Shown here: positions 61,638-64,000 of the stretch, piece after piece
Layout of the letters: every line of letters begins with the position of its first letter
Numbering within the stretch: the stretch's first letter is position 1
Assembly (NCBI GenBank): GCA_003241895.1
Contig: QBLY01000009.1
Location: 1 to 64,000 of the forward strand
Direction of reading: 5' to 3'
DNA: 64,000 bases
Source: Lysobacteraceae bacterium
Lineage (GTDB): Bacteria; Pseudomonadota; Gammaproteobacteria; Xanthomonadales; Xanthomonadaceae
The notes under the pieces: model-generated
Database searches by the model: none
What the model was told of the DNA's origin: nothing
The model's input: only the letters and a program-made list of their open reading frames with translations
Made by a program: the position numbers and the translations under genes

Positions 61638-62657
61638 ATGACCCCGCATTCCCAGCCCGACCCCGACACCGAAACCGAAACCGACGACAGCGAGCGCGAG
61701 TTGCTGGAGGCCACCATCCCGCTGGAGTCGGCCGGACGGCGCTTCGACCAGGTGCTGGCCGAGCTGTTCCCGGACTTCTCGCGCTCCCGCCTCACCGAGT
61801 GGGTGAAGGCCGGCGACGCCCTGCTGGACGGCCGCCTGGTCAAGCCCAAGGAGGCCGTGCGCGGCGGCGAGCCGGTCACGCTGTCGATCCGCATCGAGGT
61901 CGAGACCGGCGAGGCCCTGCCCGAAGACATCCCGATCGAGATCCTCTACCAGGACGAAGACGTGCTGGTGGTGAACAAGCCCGCGGGCCTGGTGGTGCAC
62001 CCCGGCGCCGGCAATCCCAAGGGCACCCTGGTGAACGCGCTGCTTCATTTCGACCCCCGCCTGTCGGGCCTGCCGCGCGCGGGCATCGTGCACCGCCTCG
62101 ACAAGGACACGTCGGGCCTGATGGTGGTGGCGCGCACGCTGCGCGCCCACACCTCGCTGGTGGAACAGCTGTCGGGCCGCGAAGTGCACCGCCAGTACCT
62201 GGCCGTGGTGCAGGGCACGATGGTGGCCGGCACCACCGTGCGGGCGCCGATCGGCCGCCACCCCACCGACCGCATCCGCATGGCGGTGGCCAAGGAAGGC
62301 ACGGGCCGCGACGCCATCACGCACTATCGGGTGCGGGAGAAGTTCCGCTCCCACACGCTGGTGGAGTGCCGCCTGGAAACCGGCCGCACGCACCAGATCC
62401 GCGTGCATATGGCCCACGTGCGCCACCCGATCGTCGGCGACCCGCTTTACGGCGGCTCGTACCGCCAGCCCAAGGCCGCCACGCCCGAGCTGGCGGCGCG
62501 CCTGCAGGGCTTCAAGCGCCAGGCCCTGCACGCCGAGAAGCTCACCTTCCGGCATCCGGTCACCGGCGAAGACGTCACCACCGAGTCGCCGATGCCCGAC
62601 GACATGCAGGGCCTGGTGCTGGACCTGCGCGTCGACACGGCCGCGGCCAAGAAGTAG
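61638..62657 (+). CDS. rluD: 23S rRNA pseudouridine 1911/1915/1917 synthase RluD
   Basis: Makes pseudouridines in helix 69 of 23S rRNA. 339 residues from ATG 61638; ATG 61596 would add 14 residues rich in glycine. An acidic N-terminal tail precedes the S4 domain (about 30-90, [17 protein letters not shown]), then the catalytic domain with [16 protein letters not shown] (catalytic aspartate). GATAAT at 61566-61571 is a likely -10. Followed 7 nt later by pgeF, the conserved pair. Confidence 0.95.
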   Translation: MTPHSQPDPDTETETDDSERELLEATIPLESAGRRFDQVLAELFPDFSRSRLTEWVKAGDALLDGRLVKPKEAVRGGEPVTLSIRIEVETGEALPEDIPIEILYQDEDVLVVNKPAGLVVHPGAGNPKGTLVNALLHFDPRLSGLPRAGIVHRLDKDTSGLMVVARTLRAHTSLVEQLSGREVHRQYLAVVQGTMVAGTTVRAPIGRHPTDRIRMAVAKEGTGRDAITHYRVREKFRSHTLVECRLETGRTHQIRVHMAHVRHPIVGDPLYGGSYRQPKAATPELAARLQGFKRQALHAEKLTFRHPVTGEDVTTESPMPDDMQGLVLDLRVDTAAAKK

Positions 62658-62664
62658 CCCGCCC

Positions 62665-63417
62665 ATGACGGCGCCGGCCTGGATCGACGCCGACTGGCCC
62701 GCGCCGCCCGGCGTGCGCGGGCTGACCACGCTGCGCGGCGGTGCCGGGGTTTCCCGGCCGCCGTTTGATCGCCTGAACCTGGGGCTGCGCTGCGGCGACG
62801 CACCGGCCGACGCCCAGGCCAATCGCGCGCTGCTGTCGCAGTGGCTGGCGCTGCCCTCGCCGCCGCATTGGCTGCAGCAGGTGCACGGCACCGTCGTGCT
62901 GCGCGTGGATGCGCCGCGGCTGGCGGCCGACGAGCCGGCGGCCGACGCAGCCGTAACCGCCACACCGGGCGTGGTGCTGGCCATCCTGACCGCGGACTGC
63001 CTGCCGGTGCTGTTCGCCGCCCGTGACGGCAGCGAAATCGGCGCTGCCCACGCCGGCTGGCGCGGCCTGGCTGCCGGCGTGCTGGAGGCCACGATGCGGG
63101 CGATGCGCACGCCGGCATCGGACCTGGTGGCCTGGCTGGGCCCGGCGGCGGGTCCGCGCGCCTATGAAGTGGGTGCCGAAGTACGCGAGGCTTTCCTGGC
63201 CGGCGATCCCGGGGCGGCGGTTGCCTTCGAGGCCACGCGGCCCGGCCATTGGCGCGTCGATCTGCCTGCGCTTGCAAGGCGCCGGCTGGCGGCGGTGGGC
63301 GTGGCGGACGTGCACGGCGGCGACCGGTGCACCATCGATGAGCCCGCGCAATTTTTTTCCCATCGGCGCGACGGCCGCAGCGGCCGCATGGCGACCCTGG
63401 CGTGGATCGCCCCCTGA
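62665..63417 (+). CDS. pgeF: Peptidoglycan editing factor/purine nucleosidase PgeF (YfiH)
   Basis: A 250-residue laccase-domain (Cu-oxidase_4) protein. Members act on purine nucleosides and, in E. coli, prevent misincorporation of serine into peptidoglycan. The metal site is visible as H in QQVHG, C in LTADCLPVL and H in AAHAGWRGLAAG. Translationally close to rluD. Confidence 0.94.
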   Translation: MTAPAWIDADWPAPPGVRGLTTLRGGAGVSRPPFDRLNLGLRCGDAPADAQANRALLSQWLALPSPPHWLQQVHGTVVLRVDAPRLAADEPAADAAVTATPGVVLAILTADCLPVLFAARDGSEIGAAHAGWRGLAAGVLEATMRAMRTPASDLVAWLGPAAGPRAYEVGAEVREAFLAGDPGAAVAFEATRPGHWRVDLPALARRRLAAVGVADVHGGDRCTIDEPAQFFSHRRDGRSGRMATLAWIAP

Positions 63418-63501
63418 CCGCCCGTTGAATGGATGCCTTCCGGCACCTTCGGCCGAACCTGCCGTCGTGCGAGAGTCGCCGCTACCCAACGGAGACCGTC
63501 C

Positions 63502-64000
63502 ATGCCCGCGCGCCCCTTCCTGTTCTGCCTCCTGCTGATGTTGGTCGCGCCTGCGCAAGCCAGCTCCATCGCGCAGGCCGAGGCCTGGCTCAAGGTGAAG
63601 GACGCGCGCGCGACGCCTGCCATCGCGGCCCTGGTGAAGGCCGAGCCCCGCAGCGCGCAGGTGCGCATCCTGCAGGCCCGGCTGCTGCTGCAGCAGGGCG
63701 AGGTCGGCGACGCCGTGGACGCCGCCAATGAAGCGGTTGATCTGGCACCCACCGACGCCCAGGCCTACTACTGGCTGGGCAACGCCTACGGCATGCAGAT
63801 CGGCCGTGCGAACGCGATGTCCAAGGCCTTCATCGCGCCCAAGCTGCGCGATGCCTTCGAACGCGCGATCGCACTCGACCCCAACCTGCACGACGCCCGC
63901 GGCAACCTGATGGAGTACTACCTGCAGGCGCCCGCCATCGTCGGCGGCAGCGTGGACAAGGCGCGCGCGCAGGCCGCCGAACTGGCCAAGCGCGATCCGC
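63502..64000 (+). CDS. TPR-repeat secreted protein, truncated by the window end
   Basis: The first 166 residues of an exported protein. Signal peptide (about 1-20, MLVAPAQASS cleavage region), then helical repeats of the TPR type: ARLLLQQGEVGDAVDAANEA, TDAQAYYWLGNAYG and AFERAIALDPNLHDA. GGAG lies 7 nt upstream of the ATG. The function is unknown; the C-terminal part lies outside the window. Confidence 0.75.
   Translation, partial: MPARPFLFCLLLMLVAPAQASSIAQAEAWLKVKDARATPAIAALVKAEPRSAQVRILQARLLLQQGEVGDAVDAANEAVDLAPTDAQAYYWLGNAYGMQIGRANAMSKAFIAPKLRDAFERAIALDPNLHDARGNLMEYYLQAPAIVGGSVDKARAQAAELAKRDP

Overview
This window is chromosomal, GC-rich DNA from a gammaproteobacterium, most probably a member of the Xanthomonadaceae/Lysobacteraceae (Lysobacter, Luteimonas or Arenimonas type). 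The pointers are gene order (glyA-nrdR-ribD-ribE-ribB-ribH-nusB-thiL-pgpA; lpoA/rsmI-rnpB-dcw cluster; ftsZ-lpxC-dciA-M23 peptidase-secA; pilD-pilC-pilB ... pilA-pilR-pilS), a gammaproteobacterial type A RNase P RNA, and dense chains of ATGA/GTGA start-stop overlaps. The genus is inferred; no 16S or species marker is present.

Layout. 1-9181: creD, then a long + strand operon for one-carbon metabolism, ribonucleotide reductase control, riboflavin (ribD, ribE, ribB with a degenerate RibA tail, ribH), NusB, ThiL and PgpA. Copies of an intergenic palindrome (core CCTGACCCCGTTCTTG) sit at several gene ends and contribute bases to their stop codons. 9360-9982: three tiny genes; two have textbook double-glycine leaders and the third is a leaderless paralogue of the first, so this is a candidate unannotated bacteriocin-like or secreted-peptide locus. 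9983-15086: a DNA-glycosylase-family gene, an FAD-linked oxidase, yraN and lpoA on the - strand, and rsmI on the + strand. 15127-15488: rnpB. 15797-31226: the complete dcw cluster from mraZ to ftsZ, preceded by a promoter and a five-repeat MraZ operator. 31564-37796: lpxC, dciA (reversed), a LytM/M23 peptidase, secA and a Nudix-ThiE fusion; coaE follows on the - strand.

38432-54759 is the type IV pilus region: pilD, pilC and pilB, then an accessory block of lower apparent GC with glycosyltransferases, methyltransferases, a flippase-like membrane protein, an epimerase and an aminotransferase remnant. Then come a divergent pilin, a GT-C-type membrane protein, the main pilin with a sigma-54 promoter, pilR and pilS. 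The arrangement suggests a surface-glycan or pilin-glycosylation island lodged between the pilus assembly genes and the pilin genes. 54913-64000: sucCD, an OafA-type acyltransferase that looks inserted, nadE, bamD, rluD, pgeF and a truncated TPR protein.

Most of the window is conserved housekeeping DNA. The parts least explained by known annotation are the 9.3-10.0 kb peptide locus, the repeats that form stop codons, the terminator-like hairpin in the secA leader, and the glycan/pilin island at 42.4-51.4 kb.
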